From NCBI GenBank assembly GCA_003024785.1, contig PUQB01000296.1, positions 239,391 through 303,390 of the forward strand: a DNA stretch of 64,000 nt, read 5' to 3'. The first letter of the stretch is position 1, and every line of letters starts with the position of its first letter. Below the pieces are notes generated by a model. The model saw only the letters and a program-made list of their open reading frames with translations. It ran no database searches and was not told where the DNA came from. Origin of the DNA: Selaginella tamariscina (taxonomy: Eukaryota; Streptophyta; Lycopodiopsida; Selaginellales; Selaginellaceae). Position numbers and translations under genes: made by a program. Positions 35,822-46,500 of this stretch are shown one piece after another.

Positions 35822-37387
35822 ATACATACATACACATTGGCATATATTAATACACATAATATTACATACACGTGACCACAGACATACACACATATTAGTA
35901 CATATATTAGAGAGACCGGTAATATTATAGATCATGCATGGTGTATATGTTTGAGAGAGAGAGACAGTACATATTAACATGGTCATGCATGGTGTGTATG
36001 TATGAGAGAAGACAGAAAGTACACATATATACATCAGAGTAACATATATACATGCACACGTGTATACAACAGACATACATACATATTACATGAGTAAATT
36101 CATTGTGTTACATATTAGGGTTTAGGGTTTAGGTTAGGGTTTGCTCCAAACAAGCTTAATATAAATATTACACATGTAAATTCAATGTGTTACATACAGT
36201 CACACAGATTGAGTAATATATCATACATGCGTTGAACATGATGTTTTCAATAAAGAAGCAACCTATTTCTTTCAGTTTGGTTTAGGGTTGTGCATGTGTG
36301 TGCATATGTGTTTTTTGTAAGTTCTTGTAATGCGTGTGTAAATTTATGATTGTGTTTATATATGTGTGCAAAACAAACATCGGAATAATTAAGAAAATAA
36401 TATAATAAACACACTAGGAACATATTTTAAATTATACATATATATATGATTTTATCTAATATATAGCCATATATAGTTTTAATAATATATATTAATTTAT
36501 ATTGATAAAAAGGTTTAACATTGAAATATTCTTGAAATAATAAGAAATTAATTGAGAAATCCCATTATATATATACAAATGTAAATTAAGTACTCAAATA
36601 ATTAACTAATTAATTATCATAATCATGTTTAATATTGGAATATTCTTGGAATAATAAGAAAATTAATAAAGAATATCCATTAATATAAGAAGATTAATTA
36701 CTCAAGTAATTAAGGAAATGATAATTAATATATATTATTAAAACTATATATGACTATATATTAGATAAAATGATGTATTTATTATGTATAATTTAAAATA
36801 TGTTCATAGTGTGTATTAATTTAATATTGATAATAGGTTTAACACATGAATATTCTTGAAATAATAACAAATTAATTGAGAAAATCCCATTAATATATAC
36901 AAATGTAGAATAATTACTGCAATAATTAAGAACAAGACTAATTTAATTATGATAATCAGGTTTAATATTAGAATATTCTTCAAATATTAATAAATATTAA
37001 AGAATATCCCATTGATACTAGGAAATGAAAACTAAATACTCGAGTAATTAAGAAAATAATAATTAAACAGACTATGAATTATTTTAAATGATACATAATA
37101 ATATATCAATTTATTTATTGTATAAGTATATATTATATATATATATATATAAATATACTTGAATACTAAGAATGTAGAATATAGTCTAAAATTTGTAATA
37201 TTAAACAGCTTGAATCACTTGAATAACATTAAATGCAATTTTAAAATACTCATTGGAACTGGAGAGTATATATGTCAGAGTGTCGGATATTTGTGTCAAC
37301 TCATCTTAAATTTTATTTTCTGTTCTTTTTAAAAATTTGAATTTCTGACATATGTATTGTCGGTCTGACATGTAAATTTGAAAATGC
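35822..37387. promoter_or_regulatory. AT-rich core between divergent genes, unit 2
   Basis: Similar to 24950-26090 in unit 1 and dominated by GGAATATTCTTGGAATAATAAG-like and TAATTAAG-like repeats. It is located between the two arrays and upstream of the conserved plus-strand leader exon. Plausible bidirectional promoter; no single core element can be defended. Contains the telomere-like run at 36115. Confidence 0.4.
36115..36142 (+). repeat. Interstitial plant-type telomere-like repeat
   Basis: Four consecutive TTAGGGTTT-type units (TTTAGGG phase, one copy short by a base). It is too short to be a telomere remnant with certainty; telo-box motifs of this type are also common in plant promoters. 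Confidence 0.7.
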
Positions 37388-37566
37388 ATTTAATTTCCCA
37401 CTCAAATTCAGATCTGGTTCTTTCTCCGGCAAGGGTTTCTTCATTTCTGTATTTTTCACTCTTTAGATCTTCTTTTTTCTTCATAGTGATCATCTCAGGA
37501 GCGAGATTAAATTGGGTGCTATTCTTTATAGGAAAGCACGGCGCCTTCAGTGCTGTTTACAAGTAA
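37388..37566 (+). other. Candidate 5' untranslated exon of DUF7869-type gene, unit 2
   Basis: Conserved with 26096-26270. It ends GCTGTTTACAA before the donor GTAAGTATT. Paired with the acceptor at 38790-38791, this implies a first intron of about 1.2 kb that contains the whole of array 4. Confidence 0.5.
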
Positions 37567-37727
37567 GTATTATAACAAATTTAAAAATACTTATTAGATT
37601 CACTCTCTTACATTCTCTCTTAAAATTACAATTTAGGGGTTTAGAAATGCATTAGGATTATAATATATTCCGTTAGGGATTTATCCGTTTAAATATCCTT
37701 TTAACTTAATATTCTAGGTTAACCGGG

Positions 37728-38648
37728 CGGCGGGATTAATCCGGCCATTTCTTTTTGCCTCTTCGAAGAGTGGCGGGATTAATCCCGCCACCATCTCCCG
37801 GGCAATGCTTCTCCGCCACTGAAAAAGAGTGGCGGGATTAATCCCGTCGATAACCTTCTCAACTGATGAAGAGTTACCAGATTTATTAGAAAGAGTTGTC
37901 GGCGGGATTAATCCCGCCAACCATTTTAGGAGGCAGGGAAGGGGTGGCGGGATTAATCTCGCCACCACTTCCCTGTTTTAAAGATTTGGGACAGGATTTA
38001 TCCGAGATCTCTTTGAAATCATAGTTTTGGAGAGAGTTATGTGCGGATTTAATCCCGCCACCCATTCCCCGTCGTAAGAATTGTGGGCGGGATTAATCCC
38101 GCCTTGGACTCCCTCCGACAAGGAAGAGCCGGCGGGATTAATCCCGCCGCCTCTTCCTCCGGGGGAGTCCGGCGGGATTATCCCGCCGACTCTCTCCGGC
38201 GAGGATGAGTCGGCGGGATTAATCCCGCCGGACTCCCTTCCTCGTCGGAGAGAGTCGGCGGGATTAATCCCGGGACTCCCCCGAGGAGGAAGAGGCGGCG
38301 GGATTAATCCCGCCGGCTCCTTGTCGGGGAGTCAAGGCGGGATTAATCCCGCGACTCTCTCCGAAGGGGTGAGTCGGCGCGGGATTAATCCCGCCGGACT
38401 CCTTCTCGAAGAGAGTCGGCGGGATTAATCCCGCGGACTCCCCGAGAGAAGAGTCGGCGGGATTAATCCCGCCGGACTCCCCCGAGGAGGAAGAGGCGGC
38501 GGGATTAATCCCGCCGGCTCTTCCTTGTCGGAGGGAGTCCAAGGCGGGATTAATCCCGCCGACTCTCTCCGAAGGGGTTGAGTCGGCGGCGGGATTAATC
38601 CCGCCGACCGTTTCTCGGAGGGATTCGTTGGCGGGATTAATCCCCCAT
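37728..38648. repeat. Palindrome array 4
   Basis: About 21 copies. The 14 consecutive copies starting at 38086, 38131, 38171, 38212, 38257, 38297, 38336, 38377, 38418, 38456, 38498, 38543, 38588 and 38630 have a mean period of 41.8 bp, close to four helical turns. Spacers are also dyadic: GACTC...GAGTC framing CTCCGA/TCGGAG. Most copies match the palindrome exactly; a few lack one to three bases. This is the best-preserved array. Confidence 0.93.
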
Positions 38649-38797
38649 CAGTTGTATTAATCAAACATGAGTATTATCTCTAAACATAATTATGTATTAT
38701 TGCATATGCATATTATTAAGTAACCGTAATTCAGATTTCTTAAAAATTTGCATAAACAGATATCATAAATAATACAATTATTTATGTGCAGGACAAT

Positions 38798-41688
38798 ATG
38801 TTTAATACTGGAGATAAAAGTATGTCTTCTTCGGAACAACGAGATAGTTGGCACTGGAACTGTGGAAGTTCGAGATAATAATGCATCATGTCACAATATT
38901 TCCCAAGGATCTTGTGTGTACGTATGGGTGAACATTTACAAGCATGTTGAGGTTCTGGGAATGGAATTTGAGGAGGGTTCTCCTGTATTGTGGAATTTGG
39001 ATGAAGTCAAGGCTGACACAAATATGCAGAGTCACAAACAAATAGTAGCACGAGTTACCAGATGATGGCTTGCCTGCTGTGATGGATGAGGTGATTCTCT
39101 TTCTTCGTGAGATTGAAGTCGGAAGAGGCATCATCACAGCTATAAATCCAATGGAAGCAGTGTCAGAAGAGAAACTAGGGTCCGACTTCGTGGGTGTAGT
39201 TGTGACAGAGGTTTCACCTAATGGCACATTGTATCCTGGATCCTCGTGAGGTGGCGAACATCTGAATTAAGACGGCAAGATGGTTCAACATATTCTGGGT
39301 TGGATTTCAATAATAACAACCGGAAGAACAACTCATATTTGAAGAGGTTCCTTGCATTGGTCCTATTGTAAGAAAAGGGCGATTCATGGGTTGTAGATCT
39401 TCCCCTGCAAGTTTCAGCAAGAGGGTAAAGATGGATCCTACATCTTCCGAAAGTGTTACGAGCATTTCCACGATTGACTGTTGCAAGAAGAAGTGTTGTC
39501 AGATGGCAGACCGGAATGAAATTACCCAATGTAGACATGTCTTTCGTATGCTCACCCAAAAGCAAAGGCATGAGTTTGTATATGCTGCACTAACTGGGTG
39601 TATTGATGGAATGGCCTCGGACACAGGTTATCAGAGTACATCCATGGTATTTAATAAGGTGGCCATCTGCTTCAAAGCTTGGTACAGTATATACGGGATC
39701 CAAAGACCACGTTCTACCGTCGGGGATGAGTGGCTAGATGGAGCGCGAACCTCAGTTCATGGGAACACTGGCTTGGTCAAAACCCGCTCTCACATCATGG
39801 CAGCCATAGAGATACTCAAGGCTTTTGTGGAAGCAAATGCAGACAGGATGCCTCACAAATGCCGAACCACAAATGCAGGGGTCAGGGAAAATCTCAAGGT
39901 TTTACCTTCAATCTACACTCAATTGAAACTGTGTGAACATGTGAACAAGTGCCTCAGTTTGATGGGGCTCCAAGCAATCTGCACTGGTACCTTCAACAAC
40001 ATATGGAATACTCATTTTAAGGATGTGGAGATTGGCAAAACACTCTAGCTTTTCTAAGTGTGACACTTGTACATCATTGAAGGCTGCAGAGGCTTGTGCA
40101 AAAACCTTGGTGGAGATCACTACCATTCAAAGGAAGATGGAGGCCCACATGATTGCACAACAAACTTGCCGGTCTCAGTACTATGCACACCGCATGCTTT
40201 CTGTGTCACGCCCATCAGAGTACCTGTGCTTGATCCATGACAAGATGGATCATTCAAAGACCAGCATTCCAAAGCTCTTTGCAACACCAAAGTGCCTTGG
40301 AAATGTCATGAACTTCCGATTTCATTGACAGGTGTGCTAACACATGGACACGGTTGTGAGTCATATGGACACTTTTCACTTCCACATTGGTCTAGCGACT
40401 CCAATTTCACTATTGGGTCGTTAGCCATGTGTTTCAGAAACCTTGAAGCCCACTCACAGACAAGTCCTATCAGTGATCTCAAAGTGAAGAAACAACACCT
40501 TCAACCTTTACATAATGCCTCTCATGAACACATCTCACTTGAGGCTACTTGGGAATAGAAGGCATTGTCGCAACCTGCACAAAAAACAGATGGCCTGTTG
40601 AGAGTTTAGGTTCAGTGGAGGGATCTAGCTCAAATAGTGTACATGTGTCCTCAACATCAAATAAGCTTCCTCGTCATTTGCTTTTACAGATGGATAATTG
40701 TGCAGGCGGAACAAAAATAGGTAAATCATTTTACTTAAGGGTTTCTCAGCTCATACTTACTTTATTTTCTAGATATGTGCTAGCATACTTGTCACTGGCT
40801 TGTTGCCAAAGGTGTGTTTGAAACAATCACGCTCAGTTCCTTATGGTTGGTCACACTCATGAAGATATTGATGCGTTCTTCAGCAAGGTCTCCAACTCTA
40901 CAAAAAGGACAAGTGCACTTACCTTACCGCATATGATGAATCTTTTTGAAAATTGCATCTCCAAAAAAAGTTTGTGCTTTGCTTGTGACTGAGGTGCCAG
41001 ACTTCAAAAAATTTCTCAAGGAGTATATAAAAGAAGGGAGTGATTCTTTAGTTGGTCACCTTGTGCCGCTACAATTCTTTTTCTCCATACGAGATGGTAT
41101 ACCTATTATGCAGTACAAGTTACGGCCATCAGAGCAGAAGTGGTTACCGAAAGAGGGCTTAATGCTCTTCAAAAGTGGAGAGGATGGAAAGCCACTTCTC
41201 CCAGAAGGACAACCAGACCCTATTCCATTGAGTGCCCAGCTCAAGGAACAAGAGGTTATTATTGATGGCATCAAAAAATATGTGGCATGGGTTCAAAAAT
41301 CAATGCCAAAGAATTCTGATAAGGCAACTGGTTACTCAGAACTATATAAGCATGTGGTCAACTATTGGAGACTGTTGTTCGAGAGTTGGAAGGGCCTACT
41401 GTCCAAGTACAGAATTGCAACACCCTTTCTGGCCTAAAACAAGGTGGCGAGAGGAGATTGAAATGACATCACTGAGCACAAACGACATAGAAGCCAGTAG
41501 TGATGTGGAAGTGCAAACCCCACATTTTGTTGGACAAAGGAACCAAAAACTAAAGCATACTTTGATTGCTGCAAGGATCTTCAAAAACTAATGATGGTTC
41601 TCATTACTCCAGATGCGTCATATAATCAGCCTATTTGGATGGGTCAAATTATCGACACACCTGAAGTAATCACAAAAAATAGAATTTG
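38798..41688 (+). CDS. DUF7869-type protein, probable DDE-like transposase (frameshifted)
   Basis: Exon begins after TGTGCAG at 38791 with start ATG at 38798; about 940 codons if frameshifts are ignored. In order: TGDKVCLLRNN N-terminus; FYRRxDEWLDGA near 39710; SKCDTCTSLKAA near 40055; LIHDKMDHSKTSIPKL near 40230; LLLQMDNCAGGTK near 40680; a 52-nt intron; FLMVGHTHEDIDAFF near 40840; then a C-terminal region ending PIWMGQIIDT near 41640. The three acidic motifs (HDKMD, LQMDN, GHTHEDID) fit an RNase H-fold DDE arrangement, although the family is formally uncharacterised. The C-terminus is cut by an LTR at 41689. About ten single-base shifts break the frame, yet protein text is preserved around them. 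Confidence 0.7.
40721..40772 (+). other. 52-nt intron in the DUF7869-type gene
   Basis: Donor GTAAATC after ACAAAAATAG and acceptor TTATTTTCTAG before ATATGTGCTAGC. Splicing joins the LQMDN block to RYVLAYLSL and GHTHEDID, the usual family order. An adenine appears missing before the donor. Confidence 0.75.
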
Positions 41689-43002
41689 TGTAAGAAGAAC
41701 TTACAAGTAACTTAGAGTCAAATTATTATCTTCAAGACCAATCACCAAGGTACTAAGGATGGCACACGTGGAGGTGTATTAAATTATTAGGTTAGGAGGA
41801 CAGGTCATAGGGTGGCGGCCTAGTGGGGAAGTGCCACCTATCCTACATTCTAGTACTATCCAACCACTATATAAGTAGGGAGGTAAACAGTGATCGGGGT
41901 CCTTTAAATTTAGTCCATCTTCTTGTGTGTGTCTTGTTCCGGCATCTCTAGGAAAGGGTTCGTCTTGTACTTCTAAGAGGCAATATATACATATCTTTTG
42001 TGTACCATTGCCCACCTCTCCAATCTCCCTTCCTCCTCTCCTCTTCCTACTCCCTTTAGAGAAAGCTCACACACCACCAAGAGGGAAGCTGTACACAGAC
42101 CCTTGCAGCATATGGGTAGAGGCCACTACAACACTTTTGATACATCCCAAAGTAACGGCCAGACCCCCGGCTTGGAACTCCGGAAGTGGGCATTGGCAAC
42201 AATGTCTTGGCGACCACCGAGACCACATAAGTCACCCCACATCTGGCATGCAAATCCCTGACGACCATTTGTGGCAACCACGAAGGGATAGTTATCATAT
42301 GTGGATGGAGTTCACTCTAGTAAGCAGAGTTGTAACCCAAAAAGAGATCAAAAAGATGGAATTATTTGTTTAAACAATTGGAGATCAGTGAATACCAATT
42401 GGCCAGAAAGATGCATCATGCTGTCTGGGAGAGGCCACTGGAGGGTAGGGAGGTACCTCAAATGCCATAGTCAACCCAGCCTTGCCCGTCCAAGTTCATG
42501 ACTCAAAAACCACATGAGAAGTGGAGCACTTAGCAAAACACCAACCTCACGAGAAGTGGAGCACTCAACACAACACCATTAAAGTCCGTTGCAAGCCACA
42601 TACGATGAAGAAAGGTATGAAGAACCCCTATCACGACCTAATGAAATCCAAAGTGTAGAAACATGTGGGAATGAGCAACACCTAGATGGGTGAGACTACC
42701 TGGTAATGGCCTATGAGGTAGAGTGGGACATATGACAAGACAAAGGAAGAGGAAGTATTTGACGAATACCTTCGAGGGAGGAGATCTCGTGCAGAAGGAC
42801 CCAAAACATGGAAAGCTTGCGCTGGAGGTAGGAACTTGAACCGGCAATGACAATGTAGAGAGTGATGATGGACAAGAGTTGAAGGTTCCATGTGCGAACG
42901 CTATGAAGGACGCATGGTAGTAGACCCACCAGTAGGGCAAGGCAGGTTGGCCATAGATGCTTGGAAAGAGAGGAGGAAGAGCCTCATTCAGAAGGCCCCT
43001 AT
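41689..43002 (+). mobile_element. Ty3/gypsy LTR plus leader/gag segment, truncated
   Basis: Begins TGTAAGAAGAACTTACAAG and matches 61727-63017 in reverse complement over about 1.3 kb; both copies start at the same terminal base. It has a TATA box at 41868-41874 and leader sequence, then gag-like coding pieces (KERRKSLIQKA near 42975). It inserted into the 3' end of the DUF7869-type gene and is itself cut at 43002 by another LTR element. Confidence 0.75.
41868..41874 (+). promoter_or_regulatory. TATA box of the LTR
   Basis: CCACTATATAAGTAGGG, about 180 bp into the LTR. It is conserved in the inverted copy at 62827-62833. This fits a core promoter for the retroelement RNA. Confidence 0.6.
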
Positions 43003-43560
43003 TGTCAAGCCACGAATCAGGAACCAGGAAGAGAGCAGGATTCCAAGAACAGAAGGCTTGACTCAGGAGCAGGATAGAGAGCAGGATAGGAACTAGGAAC
43101 TCAGGAGCAAGACAGGCGCAGGACAGGATCAGGAGCAAGACAGAATAGGATAGGATCCGGGAGCAAGACAGGAAAGCGCAGGACAGGATCCAGGAACAAG
43201 ACAGAACAGACAGGATCCAGAAGCGAGACAAGGAACAAGAAACAAGAGCAAGACAAGAAAAGACAAGACAAGATTGATCGTAGTAAGACTGGTGTTGATA
43301 GTAACTGATTGTACAACAATTAGGTCGGAGCTTTTATGCTCACAACTCCAAGAGCTAATCTAGGCATGAGTGCTAAAAGTGGTTGCATGCATGTAAAGTG
43401 GCTGCATGCATGCAGAGGCTAAGATGAGTCCACATGTCCCTTATCCTCTAGGCATATCCTGTGGTATATCCTGTAGGAATATCCTAACAGTATCCTGTAT
43501 CCGGAATCCTGTAGGAATATCCTGTATCCGGAATCCTGTATCCTGTATCGGGTCGTGACA
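43003..43560 (-). mobile_element. 3' LTR of the minus-strand chromovirus
   Basis: 558 bp bounded by TGTCA and TGACA (minus strand starts TGTCACGACCCGATACAGG and ends GGCTTGACA). It is preceded on the minus strand by a purine tract, AGGGAGGAGGTGC. The U3 part is made of repeated CCTGTA/TACAGG motifs, and the U5-side part of repeated CTTGTCTTGCTCCTG-type units. The partner 5' LTR is missing. Confidence 0.75.
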
Positions 43561-46500
43561 GCACCTCCTCCCTAAAGACGAGTTCCACGAGTCTTGGGAC
43601 CTGGTTTAGCAGGATAATGCCGATGGAAGGCAGCAACTTTGGAAGAAGCATGGAGTAAGTTGGATGCAGGTTCCCAAGTGCGATCAGTAGGCAAATAACC
43701 TTTCCAATCCACCAAGTATTGGAGTTGGCGCGATGAAGACGAGAATCAAGGATGGCTGCAACTTCGTACTCAGGTTCAGTGTCAATGACCACAGGAGGGG
43801 GAGGAGAAGAAGCACGACCGGAAGAGAAGAAGGATGATACGGCTCCAACAAGGAGGTGTGAAACACAGGATGAAGTTTCACCGTAGATGGTAACTCGAGT
43901 CGGAAAGCTACAGGATTTACCTCCGCCACAATCCTGTAAGGGCCCAATCGTTGAAAATCCAACTTAGAAGAAGGCCTGTTGGTGCGAATGTGTCGACGAA
44001 GAAGCCACACGAGATCACCAATCTTGTATGCAGGTGCCGGCTGACGGTGAGCATCAGCATGATGCTTGTATCGTTCCTGTGCCTGCTGAAGATGAACCTG
44101 GAGATCATCCTGTACCTGACGAAGATGCTGGAGACGATCCTGTACTGCAGGAGCGGAAGAAGGAGAAGCGGGAGGAGCAAAGTCAAAACGTGGATGGTGG
44201 CCTGTAAGAGCAAAGAAAGGTGTCTGTCCTGTAGATGCGTGAACGGAGTTGTTGTAGGCAAACTCCGCCATTGGAAGAAGGTCCAACCAGTTGTCCTGTG
44301 GTAACTGATGAAGCAACGAAGATACTGTTCCAAGGTCTGAATTGTGCGTTCGGACTGCCCATCAGTTTGCGGATGATATCCTGAAGAAAGATCCGCTTTA
44401 ACCTGTAGACTCCGAAGAAGCTCTCGCCAAAACTTGGACATGAATTGTGGACCTCGATCGGAAACAATGCTCTCAGGAAGACCATGATGTCGGAACACTC
44501 ACGGATCACCAACTCAGCAGTTGTCTGACCTGTAGCTGTCTTGTTGCAGGGTAGGAAATGAGCCTGCTTGGTGAAACGGTCAACCACCACAAGAACTGCA
44601 TCGAATCCACGAGAAGGAGGAAGATCTGTGAGGAAATCCATAGAAATGGATCTCCAAGGAGCAGAAGGAACAGGAAGAGACGAAGAAGACCAGAGGGTGC
44701 ATGATGAGGCATCTTCGACCTGTTACAAGTGTCACAACTCCGTACAAACCTTTCCACAAAACCTCGCAACCCAGGCCACCAATAGTTGCGAGTCACCAAC
44801 TCCACTGTCTTGGCCACACCAAAATGTCCTGTAGCCGGGGTATCATGACAATCCTGTACCACACGAGTCCTGGAAATACCAACAGGAACGTACAGGAGAC
44901 CTTCCCGGTACAGGAGTCCATCCTGTATGGTGAACAGGTTGTAGTCTGGACGGGAACTGGAGGAAGAGGAACTTGCAACGTCAGGATGAATGTGTGAGAA
45001 CACATTCTTTGCCAAGTCGTCTGTAGCCAACTGCGAACGGATGTCCTGTAGGAGTGTTGAATTTGCTGGAGCCTGATGAACCTGTAGTGCCGCAAGCCGG
45101 AATCGATCAGGACCCAACAACACTTGCCTTTGACAGTCAATGCAGGATCGCCCGGGCTTGGTGCAAGGTAAGAGCGCCTAGACAATGCGTCCGCCTTGCC
45201 ATTCCGAAAACCGGGCCTGTAGACGATGACGAAGTCAAAACGTGATAGGAACTCCGCCCACCTAGCCTGTCGCCGACTGAGAACTCGAGCCGTTTGAAAG
45301 TACTCCAGGTTCTTGTGATCCGTAAGAACTTGTACAGGATGCAGCACCTTCCAGGAAATGCCGCCACTCCTCAACGAATCCACAATGGCCTTGAGTTCCT
45401 TGTCATGAATCTCGTAATTGATCTCCGCCGAAGGAACTTACGAGAGTGAAAAGCTACAGGATGAAGCAACTTGTCTTCTCCAACTTGTGATAGGACGGAT
45501 CCTACTGCAAAATCCGAGGCATCTGCTTCAACGAAGAAAGGATGAGAAGGGTCAGGATGTGCTAAAATCGGAGCTGTCGTGAAGGCGTCCTTGAGTGTTG
45601 TGAATGCATGTTCCGCCTTGTCGGACCAAGAGAAAACCCTGTGCGCTTGGTGAGTTCCGTGAGTGGAAGTACACGCTTGGAGAAGTCCTGTATGAACCGC
45701 CTGTAGAAGTTTGCAAAGCCAAGGAAACATTGTACATCTCGTACAGACTTGGGCCTCTCCCACTCCACGATGGTCTTCACCTTGTGCATGTCCATGGAAA
45801 CGCCAGCAGGAGAGACGATGTAGCCCAAGAACTCCACAGAATCCCTATCGAAAAAACACTTCTCCAACTTCGCATACAGGCCATGCTCGCGAAGCCGCTG
45901 TAGAACTAATCGTACATGCTTGTCATGTGCCGCCTGGTCCTTGGAGAAAATCAAAATGTCGTCGAGGTAGATCACCACAAACTGGTCCAAGAAGTCACGA
46001 AAGATCGTTCACCATGTGTTGGAACACGGCTGGGGCATTGGTAAGGCCGAAAGGCATCACCGTGTACTCAAGTGTCCATACCTTGTACGAAAGGCAGTCT
46101 TCCACTCATCGCCTGGACGAATCCGTACAAGGTTGTAGGCCCCGTAAGTCGATCTTCGTGAACACCTTTGCTCCTCGCAGCCGATCGAGAAGTTCCGGGA
46201 TCAATGGCAACGGGTACCGATTCCGAATGGTGACTTGATTCAAACCCCTGTAGTCCACAACCAAACGTAAACTCCCATCCTTCTTCTTGACAAAGAAGAT
46301 AGGCGCTCCTGCAGGGGACTTTGAGTGACGAATGAAGCCGGATGCCAAGTTGTCCTCGATGTACTGACGAAGAACCTCCAACTCTGTGGGTGACAATGCA
46401 TAAATCGGTCCGAATGGTGGAGTCTTTCCTTCCGCAAGATCAATAGGACAGTCGTAGGACCTGTGAACAGGAAGAACTGCAGCCTTGTGCTTGTCAAAAA

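Larger units (their letters stand above)
29310..41688. mobile_element. Palindrome-array unit 2 (fuller copy)
   Basis: Order: boundary motif ATGCACGTTGTAACTA, FCP1-type phosphatase-like gene (-), ParB-like gene (-), array 3, N gap, AT-rich core, array 4, DUF7869-type gene (+). The left boundary is defined by loss of similarity to unit 1 outside the motif. The right end is cut by a retroelement LTR at 41689, so terminal repeats and target duplications cannot be tested. The two flanking genes are transcribed divergently away from the core. Confidence 0.7.

Noticed and set aside
35133..36076. Three long minus-strand open frames spanning the gap
   Set aside because: They are open only because the N run has no stops.
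36115..36142. True telomere or chromosome end
   Set aside because: Only about four units, flanked on both sides by element sequence; more likely an interstitial motif or telo-box cluster.
42638..43319. Open frames in the LTR and leader of the chromovirus (Leu/Ser/Cys-rich minus-strand peptides)
   Set aside because: Composition reflects CTTGTCTTGCTCCTG-type repeats; no domain, and located in LTR sequence.
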